Part shown: positions 33,052-41,694 of the stretch, piece after piece
Numbering within the stretch: position 1 is the stretch's first letter
Layout of the letters: the number at the start of each line of letters is the position of its first letter
Source: Candidatus Gottesmanbacteria bacterium GW2011_GWC1_43_10
GTDB lineage: Bacteria; Patescibacteriota; Microgenomatia; UBA10105
DNA: 43,943 nt
Assembly: GCA_000995415.1 (NCBI GenBank)
Contig: LCEX01000015.1
Location: forward strand, 1-43,943
Direction: 5' to 3'
Notes under the pieces: model-generated
Told to the model about the DNA's origin: nothing
What the model saw: the letters and a program-made list of their open reading frames with translations, nothing else
The model's database searches: none
Program-made: the position numbers and the translations under genes

Positions 33052-33408
33052 ATGGATAAAATCATCGTCACACTTTCCGGTTTGTTTGCGATAGTCGGTA
33101 TCTATTGGTTCTTTTTTGGCAAAAAAGAAACCGCGGTTTCCGCAAATGAGGCGCTTACTATCATCGTCGACGGTGGCTATAAACCCAATATTTTAAGAAT
33201 CAAAAAAGACAAGTCAGTCAAACTCACTTTTATCCGCAAAGACCAAAATAGTTGTCTTGAAGACTTAATTTTTCCGGATTATAAAATCAAGGAGTATTTA
33301 CCTATGAACCAACCCGTGACTGTCACCCTTACTCCTCCACATCCGGCTGTCTCTAGTTTCCACTGCGGCATGAACATGTTTCAAGGAAGGATTGAGGCGA
33401 CGACATGA
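33052..33408 (+). CDS. membrane-anchored cupredoxin-like protein, 118 aa
   Basis: One N-terminal helix ([19 protein letters not shown]), then a cupredoxin-like beta sandwich with [14 protein letters not shown] and [10 protein letters not shown], offering Cys, His, Cys and Met ligands. Such proteins sit next to CopA in many bacteria and archaea and bind copper outside the membrane. Its stop overlaps the copA start (ATGA). Confidence 0.75.
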   Translation: MDKIIVTLSGLFAIVGIYWFFFGKKETAVSANEALTIIVDGGYKPNILRIKKDKSVKLTFIRKDQNSCLEDLIFPDYKIKEYLPMNQPVTVTLTPPHPAVSSFHCGMNMFQGRIEATT

Positions 33409-35723
33409 AAACATCTTTTCCGCTAGTTGGTATGCACTGCGCTAGCTGCGCCAAACTGATTGAACGCAAACTTAAAAAAACGCCAGGAGTCAATGAGGCG
33501 AGCGTAAATTATGGGAGTGAACAAGCCACGGTTGATTTTGATCCCAAAATCAGTTCTCTGGATACTTTGGCCAAAGCTGTCTCAGATGTAGGATATCAGG
33601 CTATCGTATCCGGCCGGGAAGAATCATCTCCTGAACAACTCAAAGAAGCAGCCAAACGTCAGGAACTAAGCCAACTCAAACAAAAAGTCATCGTCTCGAG
33701 TATTTTAAGTGTCTTGATCATCCTAGGGAGTTTTCCTGAATGGTTTGGTCGATTTTTCGCTTTTTTCTCTGGTTACGAACTACTAACCAATAACTACATA
33801 CTCTTACTTCTTACTACACCAGTACAGTTTTGGGCTGGGTGGGGATTTTATCAGGCGACTTGGTCGGGCCTGAAAAACCGCGCTGCTTCCATGGATACGC
33901 TGATTGCCATTGGCACAAGTGCCGCTTACGGATTTTCCGTCCTGACTACTCTTTTTGGCAAGACCCTCTCCCAATTGGGCTTCCCTTTGAGTCTTTACTT
34001 TGACACTGCAAGCGTGATCATTACTCTGATCCTCCTCGGCCGATATCTTGAAGCCAAAGCCAAAGCCCATACCAGTGACGCTATCAAAAAACTCTTACAT
34101 CTCCAAGCCAAAACCGCTCGGGTGTTACAAATGAAAAACGGTAACAATCTAACAATTCAACAATTAAACAATGGGGTCAACTTTATCGAAAAGGATATCC
34201 CTCTCGATCAAGTGCAGGTTGGTGATCTTATCCGTGTCCGTCCCGGTGAAAAAATTCCAGTTGATGGCAAAATCACCCAAGGCACTTCATCAATTGACGA
34301 ATCGATGGTCACCGGCGAATCAATTCCGGTGGATAAAAGAGAAGGTGATCTGGTTATTGGATCAACCATCAATAAAACCGGCAGCTTCTTGTTTGTGGCA
34401 ACCAAAGTCGGCAATGAAACCATGTTAGCTACGATCGTGAAAATGGTGGCCGAAGCCCAGAGCTCAAGAGCTCCCATTCAACGGTTGGCTGATGTAGTTT
34501 CTTCGTACTTTGTGCCGATTGTTTTGATGCTTTCTGTTGCCACTTTTGTTATCTGGTATGATTTTGGTCCGCCAGTGGGCGGATTTGTCCCAGCTTTTAC
34601 CAATTTGATTGCCGTTTTGATCATCGCCTGTCCGTGTGCCTTAGGCCTAGCCACACCCACAGCCATCATGGTGGGAGTTGGCCGAGGCGCGGAAAAAGGC
34701 ATTTTAATCAAAGATGCCCAAAGCTTGGAAATTGCCCACAAAACCAAGGTGGCAATTTTTGATAAGACTGGCACGCTCACTCGGGGTGAACCTCGCGTCA
34801 CTGATTTTTTGGTAACTGAGTCAAGTGACAGAAAGGCCTTAGAACCACTTATCGCGAGCGTTGAGGCAAATTCTGAACACCCACTCTCCCGGGCGATCGT
34901 TGCCTTTTTTCCAAAATCAGCAGTCCCAAAAGTTGATGATTTTCGCGCGATCGAAGGTTTTGGCGTCACCGGAAAAGTTGGCAGCAAAATGGTTTTGATC
35001 GGTAACCAAAAACTGATGGAACAGGAAAAAGTAGCGCGGGCTGCCGATTTGGAAAAACCAGCAGAACAGTGGATGGATCAAGGCAAAACTCTTGCCTTTG
35101 TTGCCGTCGACGGTAAACACTTAGGTCTCCTGGCTATCGCCGATACGATGAAGACCGAAGCCAAAGAAATGGTAACCCAACTCAAAAAAATCGGCGTCGC
35201 AGTCTGGATGATTACTGGTGATAATGAAAAAACAGCCAAGGCTATCGCCCAACAAGCTGGCATTGAAAATGTTTTAGCTCAAGTTTTACCCCAAGACAAA
35301 GCCAGCAAGGTGAAAGAGTTTAAATCTAAACAATATAGCCATAACACAATAAAGCAATCGTCTATTGTGGCCTTTGCCGGTGACGGTATCAACGATGCGC
35401 CGGCTTTGGCGGCGGCCGATGTGGGAATTGCCATGGGGACAGGCACTGACGTAGCTATTGAATCATCCAGCATCACCCTTCTCAATAAAGATCTACGTAG
35501 TGTCACTTCAGCCATAAATTTGAGCCGCGCCACCCTCTCAGTCATCAAACAAAACCTATTTTGGGCTTTTGGTTACAACGTGATTTTGATCCCAGTGGCT
35601 ATGGGTGCACTTTACCCGTTGACCGGTTGGCTCCTAAATCCGGCGCTGGCTGCCTTTGCCATGGCCGCCAGTTCTATTTCGGTTGTAGGTAATTCATTAC
35701 GTTTGAAAGGAGTAACTATATGA
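33405..35723 (+). CDS. copA: Cu(I)-exporting P1B-type ATPase
   Basis: 772 residues. N-terminal heavy-metal domain with GMHCASC (residues 9-15), transport motif CPC ([13 protein letters not shown]), actuator TGES, phosphorylation DKTGTLTRG, the SEHPLSRA motif of the nucleotide domain and [10 protein letters not shown]. It exports Cu(I) at the cost of ATP. Three stretches look inserted: [16 protein letters not shown] before QVQVGD (~34138-34185), GPPVGG from the palindrome TCCGCC-agtg-GGCGGA (34568-34583), and [10 protein letters not shown] (~35325-35360). None touches a catalytic motif. It overlaps both neighbours by ATGA. Confidence 0.95.
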   Translation: MKTSFPLVGMHCASCAKLIERKLKKTPGVNEASVNYGSEQATVDFDPKISSLDTLAKAVSDVGYQAIVSGREESSPEQLKEAAKRQELSQLKQKVIVSSILSVLIILGSFPEWFGRFFAFFSGYELLTNNYILLLLTTPVQFWAGWGFYQATWSGLKNRAASMDTLIAIGTSAAYGFSVLTTLFGKTLSQLGFPLSLYFDTASVIITLILLGRYLEAKAKAHTSDAIKKLLHLQAKTARVLQMKNGNNLTIQQLNNGVNFIEKDIPLDQVQVGDLIRVRPGEKIPVDGKITQGTSSIDESMVTGESIPVDKREGDLVIGSTINKTGSFLFVATKVGNETMLATIVKMVAEAQSSRAPIQRLADVVSSYFVPIVLMLSVATFVIWYDFGPPVGGFVPAFTNLIAVLIIACPCALGLATPTAIMVGVGRGAEKGILIKDAQSLEIAHKTKVAIFDKTGTLTRGEPRVTDFLVTESSDRKALEPLIASVEANSEHPLSRAIVAFFPKSAVPKVDDFRAIEGFGVTGKVGSKMVLIGNQKLMEQEKVARAADLEKPAEQWMDQGKTLAFVAVDGKHLGLLAIADTMKTEAKEMVTQLKKIGVAVWMITGDNEKTAKAIAQQAGIENVLAQVLPQDKASKVKEFKSKQYSHNTIKQSSIVAFAGDGINDAPALAAADVGIAMGTGTDVAIESSSITLLNKDLRSVTSAINLSRATLSVIKQNLFWAFGYNVILIPVAMGALYPLTGWLLNPALAAFAMAASSISVVGNSLRLKGVTI

Positions 35724-36223
35724 ATACAGATACTAAAATTATTCTCGGAGCTATTGTTTTGAGTGTGTTGGTGATTGTCGGCGCCATCTTTTTGATTGGC
35801 AGCGGCGAAAGCAAATCACCCAAACGCGAAACTCTGGGAAGCGCCAGCATGATGCTTGATAAAAACAGTGAAGATTTTGGCAGTATGAAAAGTGATGAGG
35901 AACGGACAGCAACGTTTACCATCACCAATACTTCTGATGCAGTATTAAGAATTTGGAACATTGCCACAAGCTGTGACTGTACTTTTGCATCCATCATTAT
36001 CAACGGCCAAAAGACGGGCGAATTTAATATGGCGATGCATATGAGTTCGACTCTCAAAAACTGGATCGGTGAAATTCCCCCTAAACAAACTGCCCAACTT
36101 GAAGTCACCTACCGGCCCAAAGTCATGCCGGTGACCGGAGCAGTGACTAGACAAGTCAATTTTGCTACCAATGATCCGCAACACGCTGAGGTTGAAGTTA
36201 GTATAAAAGCAAACGTTTTATAA
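35720..36223 (+). CDS. DUF1573 (ASH-like) membrane-anchored protein, 167 aa
   Basis: N-terminal helix ([20 protein letters not shown]), then an Ig-like domain with [22 protein letters not shown] and the Cys pair SCDCTFA, typical of DUF1573. The C-terminal ends with [10 protein letters not shown]. The domain usually occurs beside thiol or metal-handling genes in the envelope. A role in copper or disulphide chemistry is inferred from the operon. Start overlaps the copA stop. Confidence 0.8.
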   Translation: MNTDTKIILGAIVLSVLVIVGAIFLIGSGESKSPKRETLGSASMMLDKNSEDFGSMKSDEERTATFTITNTSDAVLRIWNIATSCDCTFASIIINGQKTGEFNMAMHMSSTLKNWIGEIPPKQTAQLEVTYRPKVMPVTGAVTRQVNFATNDPQHAEVEVSIKANVL

Positions 36224-36257
36224 GTTCCCTAGGTTACTTAGGTAACTTGAGTCATTT

Positions 36258-37097
36258 ATGAATCTCATAAACAGTATTTCACTTATCACAGCGTTTTTTG
36301 GTGGCATGGTGGCTCTATTTGCCCCATGCTGTATCACTTTTTTGTTACCAAGTTATTTGGCTAATATTTTCCGCGAAAAAAGCCGGGTGGTGTGGGGCAC
36401 ACTAATTTTTGGTCTGGGAATTGCCACTATCTTAGTGCCAACTGCTTTGGGCATTAGAGCCATCGGCCAGATTTTCCAACAATATCATACCCAAATGTAT
36501 ATCGTGGGTGCGGGCTTTATGATCCTTTTGGGCCTGATGGAGTTGACCGGCAAAAAAATCACCCTGCCGATGCTCAACTTAACGATTGATTTAAACAAAC
36601 GCCATGATCCCTGGTCAGTTTATCTTTTGGGAGTCTTCTCCGGTATCACTTCTTCCTGCTGCACACCGGTACTAGCGGGTATTTTGACTTTGAGTTTTTT
36701 AAGTCCCACTTTTTTTTGGGCCGGGCTGGCAGGGCTAGCATATGTAGCCGGTATGGTGTTTCCGCTGGTCGTAATGGCTTTATTCCTGGAAAAAATCAAC
36801 TGGACCAACCTACCTTTACTTCGCGGTAAAACTGTAAAATTGGGGCAAAGACAGGTTTTACTCACTGATTTTGCTGCTGGTCTCTTGTTTATTAGTGTTG
36901 GAGTGATCTTTTTAGTTTTAGCCCTTTCCGGAACTATCGTGATGGGAAGTCAGGAACCAGTTGAACAAACGCTGGGCACCAATGTCATGAATTTGGTGCG
37001 CTTCCTCAAACAACTCCCCTTTAGCGAATACGTCTTTGCTCTAGTTTTACTTATCGGCGTAATTATTTTAATCAAAAAAGGAAGGAAAAATTTATGA
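36258..37097 (+). CDS. ccdA: CcdA/DsbD-type transmembrane electron carrier
   Basis: 279 residues, six or seven membrane helices. The two redox Cys are in helices 1 and 4: LFAPCCITFLLPSYL and TSSCCTPVLAG, each with the Pro typical of the family. CcdA takes electrons from cytoplasmic thioredoxin and hands them to thiols outside. A cytoplasmic Trx/TrxB pair is encoded 5-6 kb upstream. The CC doublets, not single Cys, are a variant. The gene overlaps the next by ATGA. Confidence 0.85.
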   Translation: MNLINSISLITAFFGGMVALFAPCCITFLLPSYLANIFREKSRVVWGTLIFGLGIATILVPTALGIRAIGQIFQQYHTQMYIVGAGFMILLGLMELTGKKITLPMLNLTIDLNKRHDPWSVYLLGVFSGITSSCCTPVLAGILTLSFLSPTFFWAGLAGLAYVAGMVFPLVVMALFLEKINWTNLPLLRGKTVKLGQRQVLLTDFAAGLLFISVGVIFLVLALSGTIVMGSQEPVEQTLGTNVMNLVRFLKQLPFSEYVFALVLLIGVIILIKKGRKNL

Positions 37098-38290
37098 AAA
37101 AATTTACCCGCAAGTCTATTCAACAGGCCCGGATGGTCGTCGTATTAACCGGTTTGGTATTATTTGGCTTTTTCATCGGAGCGCGCCAGGATATGATAAA
37201 AAAAATCCTCTCCCCCGCTTCAGTGGCCGGAGTGAAGTCAGTCGATCCTAAAAAATTAACACAAATGCTCAAACAAAAAAACTTTACTTTGATCAACGTC
37301 CATACACCATATGAAGGTGAAATCGCCAAGACCGATACTTTTATTCCCTATTCAGAAATGGTCGCGAATTCGACCAGTCTTCCCTCAGATAAAAATGCCC
37401 TGGTCGTCTTGTATTGTAAAACTGGTCGGATGAGTGAAGAGGCTGTCCAGGCAGTCGAAAAACTGGGGTATACCAATGTCATGCATTTAGCAGGCGGCAT
37501 GGACGCCTGGCAAAAACAAGGTGGCCAACTCCTGGATCTATCCAAAATTGATGCGGAAGTGCTGCCGGCGGAGGGAGTGGAATTGCCGATAGCCTGGGGT
37601 GATTTGGGACCAAAACTAGTAAATTTGGGGGTCATCGATTTGGCTAAATTTAAAGAAACGGTCAAACCCACTCCGGAACAAGAAAAATTGTTGACCCAAG
37701 GAGGAGATGCCAAAATAGTGATCGATAGGAACAACAGCCAATTTGTCTTGGATGTGTTGTGGGCTTTGGGACTAGCCCAAAAGAGTCTGGCTTATAGCGA
37801 AGGCCCGATGGGTAAAGACTATGCTAAAGATGTGGGCAACTTTGCCTCGACCGGCGGCTGGCCGCTCGCCCGGGGTCAGGCAGTTGATTACCTCAATCGC
37901 TATGAACTGATTCCATTAACACCCCAACAACAAAGCAAAGTGGCAGAAATAGCCAAAAATGTCTACCGGCCATGCTGCGGCAATAGCACTTGGTTTCCGG
38001 ATTGCAACCACGGCATGGCAGCTTTGGCTTTGATCGAACTTCTGGTTTCCGCTGAAGTCGATGATGCGACCATTTACCGCAAGGTCTTAGGAGTAAATAG
38101 TATTTGGTTTAGCCAAAATTATCTGGCGGTCGCCACCTATTTTGCCAGACAAGGCACACCTTGGAACCAGGTAGACGCAAAAATGGTACTGGGAGCTGAT
38201 TATTCCAGTGCCAAAGGCGCAGGCGAAATCATGAAAAAAGTCGGGCCGCTGCCTAACCAGCCGAAAAGTGCCGGCGGTTGCGGAGCTTGA
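37094..38290 (+). CDS. membrane-anchored rhodanese fused to a Cys-rich domain, 398 aa
   Basis: An N-terminal membrane helix is followed by a rhodanese domain (~50-150) with VVLYCKTGRMSEEAV; the Cys is the sulphur or thiol carrier. The remaining ~240 residues have no known name to me but carry the striking motif RPCCGNSTWFPDCNHGMAAL (~residues 293-312) and a C-terminal GGCGA. The CC-DC-H set could bind copper or be redox active. It is in the copper operon after CcdA and overlaps it. The rhodanese is sure, the C-terminal role is not. Confidence 0.75.
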   Translation: MKKFTRKSIQQARMVVVLTGLVLFGFFIGARQDMIKKILSPASVAGVKSVDPKKLTQMLKQKNFTLINVHTPYEGEIAKTDTFIPYSEMVANSTSLPSDKNALVVLYCKTGRMSEEAVQAVEKLGYTNVMHLAGGMDAWQKQGGQLLDLSKIDAEVLPAEGVELPIAWGDLGPKLVNLGVIDLAKFKETVKPTPEQEKLLTQGGDAKIVIDRNNSQFVLDVLWALGLAQKSLAYSEGPMGKDYAKDVGNFASTGGWPLARGQAVDYLNRYELIPLTPQQQSKVAEIAKNVYRPCCGNSTWFPDCNHGMAALALIELLVSAEVDDATIYRKVLGVNSIWFSQNYLAVATYFARQGTPWNQVDAKMVLGADYSSAKGAGEIMKKVGPLPNQPKSAGGCGA

Positions 38291-38298
38291 ATAAAATT

Positions 38299-38784
38299 AT
38301 GCTGCCTAAAACATTTATCTTAGGTTTACTCGCTGCTATTTTGCTATTGACGCTATATTTTTCCACCATGACTTTACTTAGTGGTTGGAAAGCAGCAGTC
38401 GAACAATTTCAAAATCTCTGGTGGTTGATGTTACCACTTAGCGCCGGGTTTGGGATTCAAACGGGACTCTATTTATATCTGAAACAGCAAATGGCGGGTG
38501 ACGCGAGACGGGGGGCCCCACAGCCGGGGTCCCCACCGTGGGCGGATGTGGGGCTGACGAGCGGCAGGACCCGCCAGGCTATGGTAACTGGCGGCACTTC
38601 GGCCTCTATCAGTATGTTAGCCTGCTGCATGCATCACGCTACAGATGCCTTACCTTTCATCGGACTATCGGGTTTGAGCATTTTTTTGACTCGATACCAG
38701 ATTCCTATACTATTAATAAGCCTAATTATCAATATTATTGGTATCAAAATGATGTTAAACCATTTGCAGCTTTATAGAGTATGA
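38299..38784 (+). CDS. small membrane protein with an ACCMHH motif, 161 aa
   Basis: Four or five membrane helices and the polar motif LACCMHHATDALPFIG at the start of the helix after the central loop. Two Cys and two His in a membrane helix suggest a metal path. The central loop ARRGAPQPGSPPWADVG (~38510-38560) is encoded by a GC-rich palindromic stretch (GGGGCCCC and GGGGTCCCC) unlike the rest of the gene, so it is probably an insertion. The ATG at 38299 is preferred over an upstream TTG. The next gene overlaps by ATGA. Confidence 0.6.
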   Translation: MLPKTFILGLLAAILLLTLYFSTMTLLSGWKAAVEQFQNLWWLMLPLSAGFGIQTGLYLYLKQQMAGDARRGAPQPGSPPWADVGLTSGRTRQAMVTGGTSASISMLACCMHHATDALPFIGLSGLSIFLTRYQIPILLISLIINIIGIKMMLNHLQLYRV

Positions 38785-39251
38785 ATCTTAAACCAAAAAC
38801 TGTCATTTTGGCCCTGTGTTTAAGTTTAGTATTTATAGTTATCTGGATGAAATTGGTTCCTGAAAATTCTATCAACCTTCAAGCACCTGTTTCTACTCCC
38901 AGTTCCACGAACCTCAACCAAACCCGGGAAAATTCCGGCGGCAATGTCACCGTCTCTATTACTCCAGTGCGCTTAACTCCCGGCACCCAACCCCAGTTTC
39001 AAATCGCCTTTGAGACCCATTCAGTCGAACTGGATTTTGATGTGGCCAAAATCACCACTTTAACTGACCAGCAGGGCCAACAGTTTCCCATACCTATCTG
39101 GGATGGCGCACCACCAGGTGGTCATCATCGCCAAGGCATCCTCACTTTTCCCCAGACTTTAAATACTTCCGTAAAAAGTTTAAACTTAACTTTGACGGAT
39201 ATCGCGGGTATTCCCGAGCGCAAATTTACCTGGGATCTTAATCCTAAATGA
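38781..39251 (+). CDS. membrane-anchored secreted protein with WDGAPPGGHH motif, 156 aa
   Basis: An N-terminal helix (TVILALCLSLVFIVIWM), a Ser/Thr/Asn-rich linker and a beta domain of ~100 residues. It carries IPIWDGAPPGGHHRQGILTF (~residues 103-122); the paired His suggest metal binding. Unlike the PPxGG segments elsewhere, this motif fits the fold and is probably native. Position in the copper operon supports an outside copper role. The family name is not known to me. Confidence 0.6.
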   Translation: MNLKPKTVILALCLSLVFIVIWMKLVPENSINLQAPVSTPSSTNLNQTRENSGGNVTVSITPVRLTPGTQPQFQIAFETHSVELDFDVAKITTLTDQQGQQFPIPIWDGAPPGGHHRQGILTFPQTLNTSVKSLNLTLTDIAGIPERKFTWDLNPK

Positions 39252-39267
39252 AATGAGGTGAGTAATT

Positions 39268-39585
39268 ATGGCAAATACACCACAGAATCAATTCCAAGTC
39301 TCAAACCTGGCTCTCCTCATCGGAGTGCTTTTGTTGGGCGGAATTGTAGGATACCAACTAGCCCGGACTACCCAAGTCGGCCTAACGCCTGATTATCTAA
39401 GGGATACAGCGAAAATGATGAGTGGTAATTCCAGTTTACTCCAAGAAATGGGCGAAATGATGGAAAATAAAGGCACTAAATACCGCGATAGTGAAATGAT
39501 GGAAAAAGGAAAAATGATGCAAAGTTCTGGTTCGACCATGATGGAACGCACTAACAGCATGATGGGTATGATGGGAAACTGGTAA
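39268..39585 (+). CDS. Met-rich membrane-anchored protein, 105 aa
   Basis: One N-terminal helix (LALLIGVLLLGGIVGYQLA) followed by a ~65-residue Met-rich tail (15 or so Met, among them KMMSG, GEMMEN, EMMEKGKMMQ and SMMGMMGNW). Met-rich tails bind Cu(I) outside the cell. AGGTGA 7 nt before the ATG. Fits a copper buffer or chaperone for the operon. Confidence 0.65.
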   Translation: MANTPQNQFQVSNLALLIGVLLLGGIVGYQLARTTQVGLTPDYLRDTAKMMSGNSSLLQEMGEMMENKGTKYRDSEMMEKGKMMQSSGSTMMERTNSMMGMMGNW

Positions 39586-39624
39586 ATAAATAATAATTTA
39601 AACTGATAAAAGGAGGTGAGAAAA

Positions 39625-39894
39625 ATGAAACATCATCCTGTGGCTACCGCCAATGCGGCTGCCGTCACGGCCGCGATCGTCTATGTCGTCTGTCTGGGTT
39701 TATTCATTGTGGCTCCGGAATTGGGTATGGGAATTGCTAAATCCTGGGTACATGGATTGGATTTGGCTAAAATTGCGATTGCCCCGAGTCTAAATTTGGT
39801 GTCACTTGTCTGGGGTATAGTGACTGTCAGTGGCGCAACTTGGCTCGTGGGTTATTTGTTTGCAAGTCTATATAACGCATTTTTGCAAAAATGA
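39625..39894 (+). CDS. small membrane protein of the DUF5676 type, 89 aa
   Basis: Two helices (AAAVTAAIVYVVCLGLFIVA and LNLVSLVWGIVTVSGATWLVGYLFASLYN) joined by a short amphipathic stretch. This layout resembles DUF5676 proteins, which often accompany copper genes. AAAGGAGGTGA lies just before the ATG at 39625, one of the strongest ribosome sites here; an upstream GTG is not used. Last gene of the plus-strand copper operon. Confidence 0.6.
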   Translation: MKHHPVATANAAAVTAAIVYVVCLGLFIVAPELGMGIAKSWVHGLDLAKIAIAPSLNLVSLVWGIVTVSGATWLVGYLFASLYNAFLQK

Positions 39895-39919
39895 GCATTC
39901 TTTAGGATTTACGTATTAT

Positions 39920-40038
39920 GTCATTACGAGGAGGGATGTACCAGACGGTACGCCCCGACGCGGCAATCTCTTTTTCTCGTCATCCTGAACTTGTTTCAGG
40001 ATCTTATCGAGATTACTTCGCCTTCGGCTCGCAATGAC
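39920..40038. repeat. dispersed palindromic repeat (GTCAT...ATGAC type), larger copy
   Basis: 119 bp bounded by GTCATTACGAG and CTCGCAATGAC, a near-perfect inverted end. Inside are GTACC-aga-cGGTAC, GCAATCTC and ATCCTGAA-cttg-TTTCAGGAT. The same end type occurs at 24029-24094. It separates the copper operon from the TrxB-hydrogenase genes. Confidence 0.65.
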
Positions 40039-40117
40039 AGATTTATGTCAGAAATGTGACCAGTTACTCGTGTAGTTGTGGCTTGTCCATGACTCAAACT
40101 TAAGTTATAGTAAACTC

Positions 40118-41080
40118 ATGTATGATCTCGTGATTATTGGTGCCGGTCCGGCAGGACTTACTACTTCAATCTATGCTTCCTGTTTCAAATTGAAACATCT
40201 GGTGGTGGCCGAGACCATCGGTGGTCAGTTGCTTCTGGCGCCCGATATATTAAACTATCCGGGTTTTACCAATATCGCCGGAAAAGAACTGGCAGACAAG
40301 ATGTTGACTCAAGCCAAGATGAGGGGCGGCGAATTTCTCGCCGACCGGGTGGTAGCCATCACCAAAAATAGTGACCAAACCGGGTTCTTGGTCAAAGACA
40401 TGAGTGCCAACGTCTACGAAACCCGAGCCGTAGTTCTGGCATCTGGCACTGAAAGACGCAAACTTCAAGTTCCAGGAGAAATGGAATATACAGGTAAAGG
40501 CGTTCACTACTGTGCCACCTGTGAAAAACAGGATTTTGACGATAAAATTTGTGCAGTCGTGGGTGGCGCCAATAGCGCAGTTGGCGCCGCAGTTGAACTG
40601 GCCCAAGCGGCCCAAAAAGTCTATATCCTCTACCGCGGAAGTGAGCTACGGGGTGATCCGGTTTGGCTTGAGCAAATCACCAATCATCCAAAAATTACAG
40701 TCCTATACAATACCGTCATCATAGAAATCACAGGCGACGGAGAACGGTTAACCAGTATTAAACTACTAACCAATGGGGCTAACTCTTCTGAGTTAAAAGT
40801 CGACAAACTGTTTATCGAAATCGGCGGTGTGCCCGGTACAGCACTGGTAACTCAACTAGGAGTGAAAATGGATCCGGGCGGTTATATCCAAGTCAATGAA
40901 AGACTTGAATCAAGTGTCCCGGGTATTTTTGCAGCTGGTGATTTGGTTACTCATGAATACTCAATTGAGCAAATATCCACAGCTGTAGGTTTGGGCGCTA
41001 GGGCTGGAGCCAGTGTCTTTGCATATCTTAAAAAAATCAAAGCCCCAAGTGTCTGGGGAAGTAGTCAAATACCCAGATAA
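40118..41080 (+). CDS. TrxB-like flavoprotein disulphide reductase, hydrogenase-linked
   Basis: 320 residues. FAD GAGPAGLTTSIY, redox Cys pair in HYCATCEKQDF, a nucleotide site VVGGANSAVGAAVELA and GIFAAGDLVTHE. In the second site the usual GGGDTA is GGANSA, and the HRRDxxRA basic motif of NADPH-using enzymes is YRGSELRGD, so the electron donor may differ. Only 3 bp separate it from the hydrogenase small subunit, which implies one operon. A TATAGT box (40106-40111) ends 6 nt before the ATG. A different partner from TrxB at 29.9 kb is likely. Confidence 0.85.
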   Translation: MYDLVIIGAGPAGLTTSIYASCFKLKHLVVAETIGGQLLLAPDILNYPGFTNIAGKELADKMLTQAKMRGGEFLADRVVAITKNSDQTGFLVKDMSANVYETRAVVLASGTERRKLQVPGEMEYTGKGVHYCATCEKQDFDDKICAVVGGANSAVGAAVELAQAAQKVYILYRGSELRGDPVWLEQITNHPKITVLYNTVIIEITGDGERLTSIKLLTNGANSSELKVDKLFIEIGGVPGTALVTQLGVKMDPGGYIQVNERLESSVPGIFAAGDLVTHEYSIEQISTAVGLGARAGASVFAYLKKIKAPSVWGSSQIPR

Positions 41081-41083
41081 ATT

Positions 41084-41566
41084 ATGAAAAAACTCCGCGT
41101 CGGTTGGTTTACTTTTACCTGCTGTGAGGATTCAACTATTTTGCTAACTGAACTGTTTAACCGCCACTGGCAGGAATGGCTTAAAGAAATTGAATTTGTC
41201 CACGCCAAAGTGCTTCAGTCTCATAATGAAATGAGAGACATGGATGTGGCTTTTGTCGAAGGCGCCATTGCTTCCTATGAACAAGCTGCCAAACTCAAAC
41301 AAATCCGCGCCTTGAGCCAAAAACTAGTCGCGATCGGCGCGTGTGCCTGTATTAGCTTGCCTTCTAGTCAACGAAATACATTTGATGCAGCTGCCAAATC
41401 TGAAATCGCGCCCTTTTTGTTGCAATTTCATCAAAATGAAAAAGTCCAAACCCTCTCCGAAATTGTGACTGTTGATGATACTGTCCAGGGTTGTCCGATG
41501 AACGAACAAGCATTTCTCAACGTGCTTAATAAATATTTGAAAGAGTTCGAAATCAAATCACCATGA
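41084..41566 (+). CDS. [NiFe] hydrogenase small-subunit-like protein, 160 aa
   Basis: Starts KKLRVGWFTFTCCEDST, then VAFVEGAI, VAIGACACISLP and DTVQGCPMNEQAF. These are the regions that hold the proximal [4Fe-4S] cluster in small subunits. The normal CxxC is here CC-ED-S: the first Cys pair is adjacent and the second position is Ser. There is no extra ferredoxin domain or export signal, so it is a short cytoplasmic type. Its stop is followed by a palindromic repeat before the large subunit. Confidence 0.8.
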   Translation: MKKLRVGWFTFTCCEDSTILLTELFNRHWQEWLKEIEFVHAKVLQSHNEMRDMDVAFVEGAIASYEQAAKLKQIRALSQKLVAIGACACISLPSSQRNTFDAAAKSEIAPFLLQFHQNEKVQTLSEIVTVDDTVQGCPMNEQAFLNVLNKYLKEFEIKSP

Positions 41567-41567
41567 A

Positions 41568-41679
41568 GCAAGCAAGGTGAAAATTTCGCAGATCGCATTC
41601 GAGGAGGGACGATGCTTTTATGGAGAAGTAGCGTCTCATCCCGATCGAGTTGCGGATCAAGAAATTTTTGCCTGCTTGC
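41568..41679. repeat. palindromic repeat, family B, copy 2
   Basis: 112 bp with the same core as copy 1 at 27992-28111 and outer arms GCAAGCAAGG-tg-AAAATTTC / GAAATTTTTg-CCTGCTTGC. It lies in the gap between the hydrogenase small- and large-subunit genes and begins 1 bp after the small-subunit stop. Confidence 0.7.
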
Positions 41680-41694
41680 GTCATACTAAATAAC

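Noticed and set aside
38278-38298. TTG start seven codons upstream of the ACCMHH membrane protein
   Set aside because: It overlaps the end of the rhodanese gene and has no ribosome site; the ATG at 38299 gives a normal N-terminus before helix 1.
39110-39125. PPGGHH in the secreted protein as another palindromic insertion
   Set aside because: The DNA CACCACCAGGTGG is partly palindromic, but the residues fit a WDGxPPGGHH motif within the domain, so it is probably native.
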